Shown here piece by piece: positions 1-5,021 of a stretch of 5,021 bases of DNA. Source of the DNA: Paracoccaceae bacterium. GTDB taxonomy: Bacteria > Pseudomonadota > Alphaproteobacteria > Rhodobacterales > Rhodobacteraceae. The notes beneath the pieces are model-generated. The model was not told where the DNA came from. It worked only from the letters and a program-made list of their open reading frames with translations, and made no database searches. The position numbers and the translations under genes are program-made. Location: positions 1-5,021 of the forward strand of contig PUNI01000255.1 of the NCBI GenBank assembly GCA_003551745.1, written 5' to 3'. How positions within the stretch are numbered: the stretch's first letter is position 1; every line of letters begins with the position of its first letter.

Positions 1-664
1 CGGCGCCCGCCGGCGCGGTACGGACTTCCGCGATCAGCGCCCCGTCGACGGTTGCATCGCCCAGCAGATGGCGCACCGCGCCGGGGAGCGGGGCGACTGG
101 GCGCAGGGCGAACTCCGCCGGCCCAGGCCATTGCACGGCGATCCGGTCGAGCCCGTCGAGGCCTTCAACCGCGACGCGCGCCCGGGCCGGCCCGGCGCGG
201 GGCAGGTCGACCGAAACCTCCGCGTCGGCGCTCAGCGCAGGCAGGCTAACCGCAAGCCGGCCCTCCGCATCGGTGCGGGCGGTGAAGGCGAGCCCCGCAT
301 GGCGGATGACGGCGCGCGTCTGCGGGTGACAGGGGGCGGCGAGGTCGAGATCGATCATCGCCCCGGCCGCCGGGGTCAGCGCCAGCCGCGCCGCGCAGGG
401 CTGGCCCGCGAGCCAGGGCCCGGACGGGGGCCTGGCCGCCGCCGGCTGCAGCAGCGGGGCCGGTTCCTCCGGCGCGGCCGCCAGGGCCGGCTCTGGCGGC
501 AGCGCCGCGGCCTCCGTCGTCGGTGCGCTCACCGTGGCGGTCGCGGTGGACCCGCCCTGCCCCGGGGCTTCGCGCAGGACGGCGCCCCCTGCCCCGACAA
601 TCACGGCTAGCCCGGCCACCGCCAGGGCCGCCTTACGCGTCTTCGTCATTCCGCTGTCCGACAT
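1..664 (-). CDS. Membrane-anchored or secreted protein of unknown function, secA-linked 'translocase' family, C-terminus outside window
   Basis: The frame is open from an ATG at 664 to the left edge: 221 residues with no stop, so the C-terminus is missing. Residues 7-11 are polar and basic, and residues 12-30 are an uninterrupted Ala/Val/Gly/Leu hydrophobic stretch, which reads as a signal anchor or uncleaved signal peptide. Residues 33-82 are an Ala/Pro/Glu-rich linker of low complexity. A folded domain starts near residue 83, with Cys90 and Cys112, a segment AVIRHAGLAFTARTDAEG (118-135), and DRIAVQWPG (173-181). This pattern matches, from memory, a Rhodobacteraceae family found beside secA and often annotated 'translocase'. 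That name probably comes from the neighbourhood, and no translocase motif is visible. The two cysteines could form a periplasmic disulphide (inference). The ATG at 664 is preferred because GGAGG lies 6 bases upstream. In-frame ATGs at 679 and 649 have worse spacing, although 649 (MTKTRKAAL) resembles the start of relatives. Function is unknown; I am confident it is a real gene. Confidence 0.8.
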   Translation of the reverse strand, partial: MSDSGMTKTRKAALAVAGLAVIVGAGGAVLREAPGQGGSTATATVSAPTTEAAALPPEPALAAAPEEPAPLLQPAAARPPSGPWLAGQPCAARLALTPAAGAMIDLDLAAPCHPQTRAVIRHAGLAFTARTDAEGRLAVSLPALSADAEVSVDLPRAGPARARVAVEGLDGLDRIAVQWPGPAEFALRPVAPLPGAVRHLLGDATVDGALIAEVRTAPAGA

Positions 665-767
665 CGCCAACCTCCGCATCCGCGCCGCATCCTGGCGGGC
701 AAAAGCGGCGAAGGCTGGGCAGAACCGCGGCAGCACCGCGCAGGGTCCGGGCAGGGTCAGGGCAGGG
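665..767. other. 103-base gap between secA and the downstream gene
   Basis: I see no clear promoter on the minus strand here and no terminator with a T tract. The only structures are the 11-bp tandem repeat at its secA end and a small GC hairpin (arms CGCGG/CCGCG at 726-730 and 736-740, 5-base loop) that is not followed by T residues. The lack of a terminator is consistent with readthrough from secA into the next gene, but this is inference. Confidence 0.5.
671..675 (-). promoter_or_regulatory. Ribosome binding site deciding the start of the 'translocase'-family gene
   Basis: On the minus strand GGAGG stands 6 bases before the ATG at 664. The alternative ATG at 679 overlaps this site from upstream, and the one at 649 is 21 bases away, so this site selects 664. 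Confidence 0.65.
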
Positions 768-772
768 TCAGA
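740..772. repeat. Three tandem 11-bp units overlapping the secA stop codon
   Basis: The 8-mer GCAGGGTC occurs at 740-747, 751-758 and 762-769, exactly 11 bases apart, as units GCAGGGTCCGG, GCAGGGTCAGG and GCAGGGTCAGA on the plus strand. The right-hand unit contains the secA stop codon (TGA on the minus strand, 770-768). The units differ at only one or two positions, which suggests recent slippage duplication. Because 11 is not a multiple of three, copy changes left of the stop leave the SecA protein unaffected. Confidence 0.75.
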
Positions 773-3470
773 GCAGCTTGCCGTGGCAATGCTTGAATTT
801 CCGGCCCGATCCGCAGGGGCAGGGATCGTTGCGGCCCGGGTTGCCCCAGGTGCTGGGGTCGGTCTCGTCGAAGCCGTCGATGAGCGGAACCGGGCGCGCC
901 CCGTCGTTGTGGGCCGTTGCCTCGGCCGAGACCTCGGCCAGCTGGCGGGCGAAGCCGAGCTGGCGCAACATCTCCTTCTGTTCCTCCTCGCTCATCGGCC
1001 GCACGCGCGAGAGCTTCTGCGTGACGTCCTCGCGCAGCGAGTTCAGCATGGATTCGAACAGCGTGAAGGACTCGGTCTTGTATTCGTTCAGCGGGTCGCG
1101 CTGCGCATAGCCGCGGAAACCGATCACCGAGCGCAGATGCTCCAGCCGCAGCAGATGCTCGCGCCACTTGGCATCGATGGTCTGCAGCAGCAGCTGCTTC
1201 TCGATCTGACGGATCTGCTCGGGGCCGAAGGCTTCGGCCTTTTCGTCCATCAGCCGGTCGGACATCTCGTAGAGACGCTCGCGAACCACCTCCTGGTCGA
1301 CCCCATCCTCTTCGGCCCAGGCGGCCGCCGGCACGTCGAGCGACAGCTTGTCGGCGCAGTCCTGACGCAGCCCGTCCACGTCCCACTGCTCGGCATAGGA
1401 TTTCGGCGGCATGTGGAGATCGACCAGATCGTCGATGACCTGATGGCGCATGTCGCGCACCGTGTCCGCGAGGTCCTCGGCGCGCATGATCTCCAGCCTC
1501 TGGCCGAAGATCACCTTGCGCTGGTCGTTCATCACGTCGTCGAATTTCAGCAGCTGCTTGCGGATGTCGAAGTTGCGCGCCTCGACCTTGCCCTGCGCCT
1601 TCTCGAGGCTCTTGTTCACCCAGGGGTGGACGATGGCCTCGCCCTCCTTCATCCCCAGCGTCGAGAGCACCTTGTCCAGCCGCTCCGAGCCGAAGATGCG
1701 CATCAGGTCGTCCTCGAGGCTGAGGAAGAAGGACGAGCGCCCGGGGTCGCCCTGCCGGCCGGAGCGGCCGCGGAGCTGGTTGTCGATGCGCCGGCTCTCG
1801 TGCCGCTCGGTGGCCAGCACGAAGAGGCCGCCGGCCTCGATCACCTTGCGCTTCTCCTCGGCGACCTCGGCCTCGATGCGGGCGCGCACCTCGTCGGGGT
1901 GCAGGTCGGGATCGGCGGCGATGGCTTCTAGCACACGCATCTCGACATTGCCGCCAAGCTGGATGTCGGTCCCGCGGCCGGCCATGTTGGTGGCGATTGT
2001 CACCGCGCCCAATCTGCCGGCCTCGGCGACGATCTTCGCCTCCTGCTCGTGCTGGCGGGCGTTGAGGACGTTGTGGGGGATGCCTTCCTTCTTCAGGAGC
2101 CCGGCCAGGTATTCGGATTTCTCGATCGAGGTGGTGCCCACCAGAACAGGCTGGCCGCGTTCATGCGCCGCCTTGATCTCGGCGAGGATGCCGTCGAACT
2201 TCTCATGGGCCGTGCGATAGACCTGATCGTGCTCGTCTGTCCGGGCGATGGGCAGGTTGGTGGGGATCTCGACCACATCGAGGCCATAGATCTCGCGAAA
2301 CTCGTCGGCCTCGGTGGCAGCCGTCCCGGTCATGCCGGAGAGCTTCTCGTAGAGCCGGAAATAGTTCTGGAAGGTGACCGAGGCGAGCGTGACGTTCTCC
2401 GGCTGGATCGGCACGTTCTCCTTGGCCTCGATCGCCTGATGCAGCCCGTCCGAGAGCCGCCGGCCCGGCATCATCCGGCCGGTGAACTCGTCGATCAGCA
2501 CCACCTCGTTGTTGCGCACGATGTACTGCTGGTCCTTGTGATAGAGCTTGTGGGCCCGCAGCGCCTGGGTGACGTGGTGCACGATGGTCGTGCTCTCGGG
2601 GTCATAGAGCGACTGCCCCTCGGGCAGGATGCGCTGTTCGGCCAGCCAGTCCTCGATGAACTCGTTGCCCTCGTCGGTGTAGGTGACGTTGCGGGTCTTC
2701 TCGTCCAGCGTGAAGTGCTCGGGGAGCAGTTCGGGCGCGAGCCGGTCGATGGCGACATAGAGATCCGAGCGGTCCTGGCTGGGACCGGAAATGATCAGCG
2801 GCGTACGCGCCTCGTCGATCAGGATCGAGTCCACCTCGTCGACGATGGCGTAGTAATGGCCGCGCTGGTACATCTGGTCGAGTTCCGACTTCATGTTGTC
2901 GCGCAGATAGTCGAAGCCCAGTTCGTTGTTGGTGGCGTAGGTGATGTCGGCGGCATAGGCCGCACGCTTCTCGTCCTCGGGCTGCTGGGGGACGACGACC
3001 CCGGTGGTCAGCCCCAGCCTGGCATAGACCTTGCCCATCCATTCGGCGTCGCGGCGGGCCAGATAGTCGTTGACGGTGACGATGTGCACGCCGCGCCCCG
3101 TCAGCGCGTTCAGATAGGCCGGGAAGGTCGCCACCAGCGTCTTGCCCTCGCCGGTCTTCATCTCGGCGATGTTGCCGCGGTGCAGGAAGATGCCGCCGAT
3201 CAGCTGCACGTCGAAGGCCCTCAGCCCCAGCGCGCGGCGCGCGGCCTCGCGGCAGTTGGCGAAGGCTTCCGGAAGCAGGGCGTCCAGCCGCTCGCCCTCG
3301 GCGTGCCGGCGCTTCAGCTCCTCGGTCTTGGTCACGAGGTCGGCATCGGAGCGGGCCTTAGCGTCGTCTTCGAGGGCGTTGATCTGCGCGACGATCTGGC
3401 GGACGGACTTTACCTTGCGGTCGTTCGGAGAGCCGAAGACCTTCTTCGCGATCGTTCCAAAGCCGAGCAT
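768..3470 (-). CDS. secA: SecA, preprotein translocase motor ATPase
   Basis: SecA binds preproteins and SecYEG at the inner membrane and uses ATP to push unfolded chains through the channel. The 900-residue frame has the family's full length. Walker A is MKTGEGKT (104-111). The Walker B/DEAD-like motif is DEVD (211-214), followed by the SecA signature [14 protein letters not shown] (217-230). The preprotein cross-linking domain spans about 230-370. Helicase motif III is GMTGTA (379-384). In the second nucleotide-binding fold, motif V is [10 protein letters not shown] (494-503) and motif VI is [13 protein letters not shown] (565-577). The helical scaffold and two-helix finger fill about 616-830. 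The C-terminal SEC-C zinc site, Cys884, Cys886, Cys895 and His896, is intact; it binds SecB and lipid in relatives. No motif is missing and there is no frameshift. GGAG lies 5 bases before the ATG at 3470. There is no SecM-like leader gene upstream; the upstream neighbour is a divergent isomerase gene. Confidence 0.98.
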   Translation of the reverse strand: MLGFGTIAKKVFGSPNDRKVKSVRQIVAQINALEDDAKARSDADLVTKTEELKRRHAEGERLDALLPEAFANCREAARRALGLRAFDVQLIGGIFLHRGNIAEMKTGEGKTLVATFPAYLNALTGRGVHIVTVNDYLARRDAEWMGKVYARLGLTTGVVVPQQPEDEKRAAYAADITYATNNELGFDYLRDNMKSELDQMYQRGHYYAIVDEVDSILIDEARTPLIISGPSQDRSDLYVAIDRLAPELLPEHFTLDEKTRNVTYTDEGNEFIEDWLAEQRILPEGQSLYDPESTTIVHHVTQALRAHKLYHKDQQYIVRNNEVVLIDEFTGRMMPGRRLSDGLHQAIEAKENVPIQPENVTLASVTFQNYFRLYEKLSGMTGTAATEADEFREIYGLDVVEIPTNLPIARTDEHDQVYRTAHEKFDGILAEIKAAHERGQPVLVGTTSIEKSEYLAGLLKKEGIPHNVLNARQHEQEAKIVAEAGRLGAVTIATNMAGRGTDIQLGGNVEMRVLEAIAADPDLHPDEVRARIEAEVAEEKRKVIEAGGLFVLATERHESRRIDNQLRGRSGRQGDPGRSSFFLSLEDDLMRIFGSERLDKVLSTLGMKEGEAIVHPWVNKSLEKAQGKVEARNFDIRKQLLKFDDVMNDQRKVIFGQRLEIMRAEDLADTVRDMRHQVIDDLVDLHMPPKSYAEQWDVDGLRQDCADKLSLDVPAAAWAEEDGVDQEVVRERLYEMSDRLMDEKAEAFGPEQIRQIEKQLLLQTIDAKWREHLLRLEHLRSVIGFRGYAQRDPLNEYKTESFTLFESMLNSLREDVTQKLSRVRPMSEEEQKEMLRQLGFARQLAEVSAEATAHNDGARPVPLIDGFDETDPSTWGNPGRNDPCPCGSGRKFKHCHGKLL

Positions 3471-3475
3471 CTGAT

Positions 3476-3479
3476 CTCC
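3476..3479 (-). promoter_or_regulatory. secA ribosome binding site
   Basis: On the minus strand GGAG is followed by ATCAG and then the ATG at 3470, a 5-base spacing. It supports the secA start. Confidence 0.6.
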
Positions 3480-3491
3480 GCGTGGCCGTTA

Positions 3492-3510
3492 CAGGTAGGC
3501 GAAACACCTG
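3492..3510. other. Small inverted repeat in the secA leader
   Basis: CAGGT (3492-3496) and ACCTG (3506-3510) are reverse complements separated by 9 bases. In the secA mRNA this could form a 5-bp hairpin whose base lies 12 bases before the GGAG ribosome site. It is short enough to be chance. I see no other sign of a riboswitch or attenuator. Confidence 0.25.
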
Positions 3511-3526
3511 GTTGCGGCCGGGCGGC

Positions 3527-3555
3527 TTGCCGGCCCCTGCCCGCTCCCCTAGAAG
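3527..3555 (+). promoter_or_regulatory. Candidate sigma-70 promoter for the isomerase gene
   Basis: TTGCCG (3527-3532), 17 bases, then TAGAAG (3550-3555): four of six matches to each consensus box at ideal spacing. Transcription would begin near 3562 and leave a leader of roughly 110 bases before the ATG at 3671. The match is weak in such GC-rich DNA and is called only because nothing better lies upstream of the gene. Confidence 0.3.
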
Positions 3556-3567
3556 GACGGTCGTGCA

Positions 3568-3615
3568 CGGGCGGCCTGCGCCGCGCGACCCTGCCGCGAT
3601 GTAAGGGGCCGCCCG
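3568..3615. repeat. Inverted repeat with 9-bp arms spanning the secA -10 region
   Basis: CGGGCGGCC (3568-3576) and GGCCGCCCG (3607-3615) are exact reverse complements separated by 30 bases. The interval covers the proposed secA -10 element and start site. The arms are pure G+C, so chance pairing in this composition is a real possibility. A looped operator or a stem in the leader of the rightward transcript are the alternatives. Confidence 0.35.
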
Positions 3616-3626
3616 CGCAGTGTCAA
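3598..3626 (-). promoter_or_regulatory. Probable secA promoter
   Basis: On the minus strand a perfect TTGACA (3626-3621) is followed after exactly 17 bases by TACATC (3603-3598), which keeps the T, A and A at positions 1, 2 and 4 of the -10 consensus. Transcription would start near 3591 and give a secA leader of about 120 bases. A consensus -35 with a degenerate -10 is common in Rhodobacteraceae. The full -35 match at the right distance from the other box makes this the best promoter in the window. Confidence 0.5.
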
Positions 3627-3646
3627 CGCCACCGGGGTGGCGCCAC
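3627..3646. promoter_or_regulatory. Overlapping palindromes next to the secA -35 box, candidate operator or RNA hairpin
   Basis: CGCCACC (3627-3633) and GGTGGCG (3636-3642) form a 7-bp inverted repeat with a 2-base centre. The right arm also belongs to a perfect 10-bp palindrome, GTGGCGCCAC (3637-3646). The result is three half-sites, GCCAC / GTGGC / GCCAC, at 3628, 3637 and 3642. The block touches the secA -35 box (3621-3626) and ends 11 bases before the isomerase Shine-Dalgarno site. It could therefore be a protein-binding site acting on secA or a hairpin in the isomerase leader. Function is inference. Confidence 0.4.
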
Positions 3647-3657
3647 AGAGCCCAGAC

Positions 3658-3663
3658 AGGAGG
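3658..3663 (+). promoter_or_regulatory. Strong ribosome binding site deciding the isomerase start
   Basis: AGGAGG is followed by 7 bases and the ATG at 3671. An in-frame ATG at 3620 would add 17 residues ahead of the signal peptide and has no such site, so 3671 is the start. Confidence 0.85.
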
Positions 3664-3670
3664 ACCGGGA

Positions 3671-4519
3671 ATGAAGCCTTACACCGCGGCCATGGCGGCA
3701 GCCGTCGTCGCCCTCGGGCTGGCCTTGCCGCTGCCGGCGCAGGCTGCCGATCCCGACCGGGTGGTGGCCCGGGTCGGCGACACCGAGATCACGCTGGGCC
3801 ATGTGATCGGACTGATGGCGCGGCTGCCCGCCCAGTATCAGCAGCTGCCCGACCAGGTGCTCTTCGACGGGATCGTCGAGCAGCTCGTCGAGCAGACCGC
3901 GGTGGCCGAGGCGCGCAGCGAACCCTTCCCGCGCCGGCTGCAGATCGATCTCGACAACAGCCGCCGCGAGCTTCTCGTCAACGACACCCTGGCCGCGGTC
4001 ATCGACGCGGCCCTGAGCGAGGAGGCGCTGCAGGCGCTCTATGCGGAACGCTATCTCGACGCCGAGCCGGCGCGCGAGTTCAACGCGGCGCACATTCTGG
4101 TGCAGACCGAGGAAGAGGCCGAGGCGCTGCGCCAGGAGCTGCGCGACGGCGCCGATTTCGCCGAACTCGCGCGCCAGCATTCGGCCGATCCCGGATCGGC
4201 GCAGAACGGCGGCGAGCTGGGCTGGTTCCAGGCCGGCCAGATGGTGGCGCCCTTCGAGGCGGCAGTCATGGCGCTGGAGGCCGGCACCATCTCGGACCCG
4301 GTGGAAAGCCAGTTCGGCTGGCATCTGATCCAGCTCAACGAAAGCCGGCTGGCCGAGGCGCCCCAGTTCGATCAGGTGCGCGACACTCTCGCCCAGGAAC
4401 TGCAGCAGCAGGCCGTCATGGACCACATCGCCGAGGCCCGTGCCGCTGTGGAGGTTGAGGTGATGACGGACGGGATTGACCCGGCCACGATCCGCGATCA
4501 GACACTGCTGGCTGACTGA
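3671..4519 (+). CDS. Exported parvulin-type peptidyl-prolyl cis-trans isomerase (SurA/PpiC-like)
   Basis: This enzyme family catalyses cis-trans isomerisation of X-Pro bonds and assists folding of exported proteins; this copy should act in the periplasm. The protein has 282 residues. Residues 1-25 are a signal peptide with Lys2, a hydrophobic core (6-20) and an AQA/A cleavage site after residue 25. It carries no lipobox cysteine. Residues 29-135 form the helical SurA-like N-terminal chaperone segment (VVARVGDTEIT at 31-41, then a long helix to about 82). The parvulin domain covers about 136-226: His141 in AAHILV, Phe163, the HSADPGSAQNGGELGWF block (170-186), Met191 and Phe195 in GQMVAPFE, and FGWHLI (215-220), all expected family positions. 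A helical tail of about 56 residues follows. The gene is divergent from secA and 60 bases ahead of argJ. The SurA/PrsA/PpiC subtype cannot be settled here, so no symbol is given. Confidence 0.93.
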   Translation: MKPYTAAMAAAVVALGLALPLPAQAADPDRVVARVGDTEITLGHVIGLMARLPAQYQQLPDQVLFDGIVEQLVEQTAVAEARSEPFPRRLQIDLDNSRRELLVNDTLAAVIDAALSEEALQALYAERYLDAEPAREFNAAHILVQTEEEAEALRQELRDGADFAELARQHSADPGSAQNGGELGWFQAGQMVAPFEAAVMALEAGTISDPVESQFGWHLIQLNESRLAEAPQFDQVRDTLAQELQQQAVMDHIAEARAAVEVEVMTDGIDPATIRDQTLLAD

Positions 4520-4523
4520 CGAC

Positions 4524-4537
4524 GCCCCCACCGGGGC
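4524..4537 (+). other. GC hairpin just after the isomerase stop
   Basis: GCCCC (4524-4528) and GGGGC (4533-4537) pair around the 4-base loop CACC, beginning 5 bases past the stop codon. No T tract follows, so it is not a convincing intrinsic terminator. It could stabilise the 3' end or tune the isomerase/argJ ratio in a shared transcript (inference). Confidence 0.3.
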
Positions 4538-4566
4538 CGGCGAGGGCGGCGGAGCAGCAGGCGGTC

Positions 4567-4572
4567 GGGAGG
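4567..4572 (+). promoter_or_regulatory. argJ ribosome binding site
   Basis: GGGAGG is followed by 7 bases and the ATG at 4580. It supports the long ArgJ form that includes the basic N-terminal extension. I see no in-frame ATG or GTG start between the extension and the conserved VSPLAP segment. Confidence 0.75.
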
Positions 4573-4579
4573 CGCGGCG

Positions 4580-5021
4580 ATGGCGGGCAAGTGGAAGGCG
4601 GCGGTCAAGGAGCTGAAGGCCGAGACCAAGCGCCTGCGCAAGCGTCTCAAGAAGGCGCGCGGGAAGGCTGAAGCGCCGGCCGGCGTCTCCCCGCTTGCGC
4701 CCGCGGCCTTTCCCGACCTGCCCGCCGTCCCGGGCGTCGAGCTGGCCACGGCGGCAGCCGGCGTGCGTTATGCCGGCCGCACCGATCTGCTGCTGATCCG
4801 GCTTGCCGGCGGCACGGCGCTCGCGGGCGTGGTCACGCGCTCGGCCACCCGCGCGGCTCCCGTGCTGGACTGCGAGGCGAAGCTCGCCGCCCGCGCCGCG
4901 CCCGCGGAACCTGCGGCGATCGTGGTCAATTCCGGCAATGCAAATGCCTTCACCGGAGCCGCCGGGGTGTCGGCCGTGCGCGAGATCGCCGCCGCGGCGG
5001 CGGCCGCCACCGGCGCGCCCG
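4580..5021 (+). CDS. argJ: ArgJ, glutamate N-acetyltransferase / amino-acid N-acetyltransferase, N-terminal part
   Basis: ArgJ moves the acetyl group from N-acetylornithine to glutamate, and in bifunctional members also uses acetyl-CoA, giving the cyclic arginine pathway in the cytoplasm. The window holds 147 residues, roughly the first third; the gene runs off the right edge. Conserved ArgJ segments seen are VSPLAPAAFPDLP (36-48), ATAAAGVRYAGRTDLLL (56-72), VTRSATRAAPVLDC (85-98) and the active-site region VNSGNANAFTG (116-126). The self-cleavage Ala-Thr site lies beyond the window, so precursor processing and the mono- or bifunctional type cannot be judged. Residues 1-30 are unusual: 13 of 30 are Lys or Arg, predicted helical, and absent from short ArgJ forms; similar heads occur, as I recall, in other Rhodobacteraceae. 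The gene lies 60 bases behind the isomerase gene with no clear promoter or terminator between, so cotranscription is likely. Confidence 0.95.
   Translation, partial: MAGKWKAAVKELKAETKRLRKRLKKARGKAEAPAGVSPLAPAAFPDLPAVPGVELATAAAGVRYAGRTDLLLIRLAGGTALAGVVTRSATRAAPVLDCEAKLAARAAPAEPAAIVVNSGNANAFTGAAGVSAVREIAAAAAAATGAP

Noticed and set aside
68..610. Arg/Gly-rich plus-strand frame opposite the left-hand gene
   Set aside because: The composition is typical of the wrong frame in GC-rich DNA. The minus-strand frame has a good start site, an anchor segment and a recognisable family pattern.
726..740. GC hairpin after secA as an intrinsic terminator
   Set aside because: The stem is only 5 bp and the following bases on the minus strand are GTTCTGCCC, with no T run.
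534..1931. A 465-codon plus-strand open frame antisense to the 3' half of secA
   Set aside because: It runs opposite an unmistakable SecA sequence. Long antisense frames are expected from G/C-rich third positions, and its product shows no recognisable fold and no ribosome site.
3620..3670. In-frame upstream ATG at 3620 as the isomerase start
   Set aside because: It would place 17 residues before a normal signal peptide and lacks a ribosome site; AGGAGG sits correctly for the ATG at 3671.
2049..3674. A 541-codon plus-strand open frame antisense to the 5' half of secA and running into the control region
   Set aside because: Same mirror effect: its Val/Leu/Asp-rich product is the reverse reading of SecA codons, and it ends just past the real isomerase start in another frame.
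3637..4458. 273-codon plus-strand frame overlapping the isomerase gene in another phase
   Set aside because: Its product is extremely Arg/Gly/Ala-rich with no domain, while the overlapping frame is a clear isomerase.
3623..4531. A 302-codon minus-strand open frame antisense to the isomerase gene
   Set aside because: The opposite strand encodes a complete signal peptide and parvulin domain with a strong ribosome site; this frame is its shadow.
4498..4749. Small minus-strand frame across the isomerase/argJ junction
   Set aside because: It is antisense to the argJ start and its product has no recognisable features.

Overview
The window is GC-rich, about two thirds G+C or more by eye, and carries four protein genes of a typical alphaproteobacterial chromosome. 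The proteins, especially the SecA C-terminus, the ArgJ N-terminus and the secA-linked small protein, look most like Rhodobacteraceae (Paracoccus/Rhodobacter group). The genus cannot be fixed from the sequence alone. There are no RNA genes, insertion sequences, phage genes or CRISPR arrays.

Layout. Minus strand, 664 down to 1: the N-terminal 221 residues of a membrane-anchored or secreted protein of unknown function. It belongs to a Rhodobacteraceae family that often sits beside secA and is loosely labelled 'translocase'; the gene runs off the left edge. Minus strand, 3470 to 768: complete secA (900 aa), the motor ATPase of the Sec pathway. Positions 3471-3670 form a 200-base divergent control region with a consensus -35 box for secA, inverted repeats and a strong Shine-Dalgarno site for the rightward gene. 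Plus strand, 3671-4519: an exported SurA/PpiC-like peptidyl-prolyl isomerase (282 aa). Plus strand, 4580 to the right edge: the first 147 residues of ArgJ, the bifunctional ornithine/glutamate acetyltransferase of arginine synthesis, with a very basic N-terminal extension.

How they fit together. SecA drives preproteins across the inner membrane, and the divergently transcribed isomerase has a signal peptide and is probably itself a Sec substrate that helps exported proteins fold. argJ lies 60 bases behind the isomerase gene on the same strand and is probably cotranscribed with it, although its biosynthetic role is unrelated. The protein behind secA may be cotranscribed with secA across a 103-base gap.

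This is mostly a conserved housekeeping region, and I found no convincing new system. The points worth a second look are the unnamed protein downstream of secA, the architecture of the secA/isomerase control region, an 11-bp tandem repeat that contains the secA stop codon, and the lysine/arginine-rich head of ArgJ.
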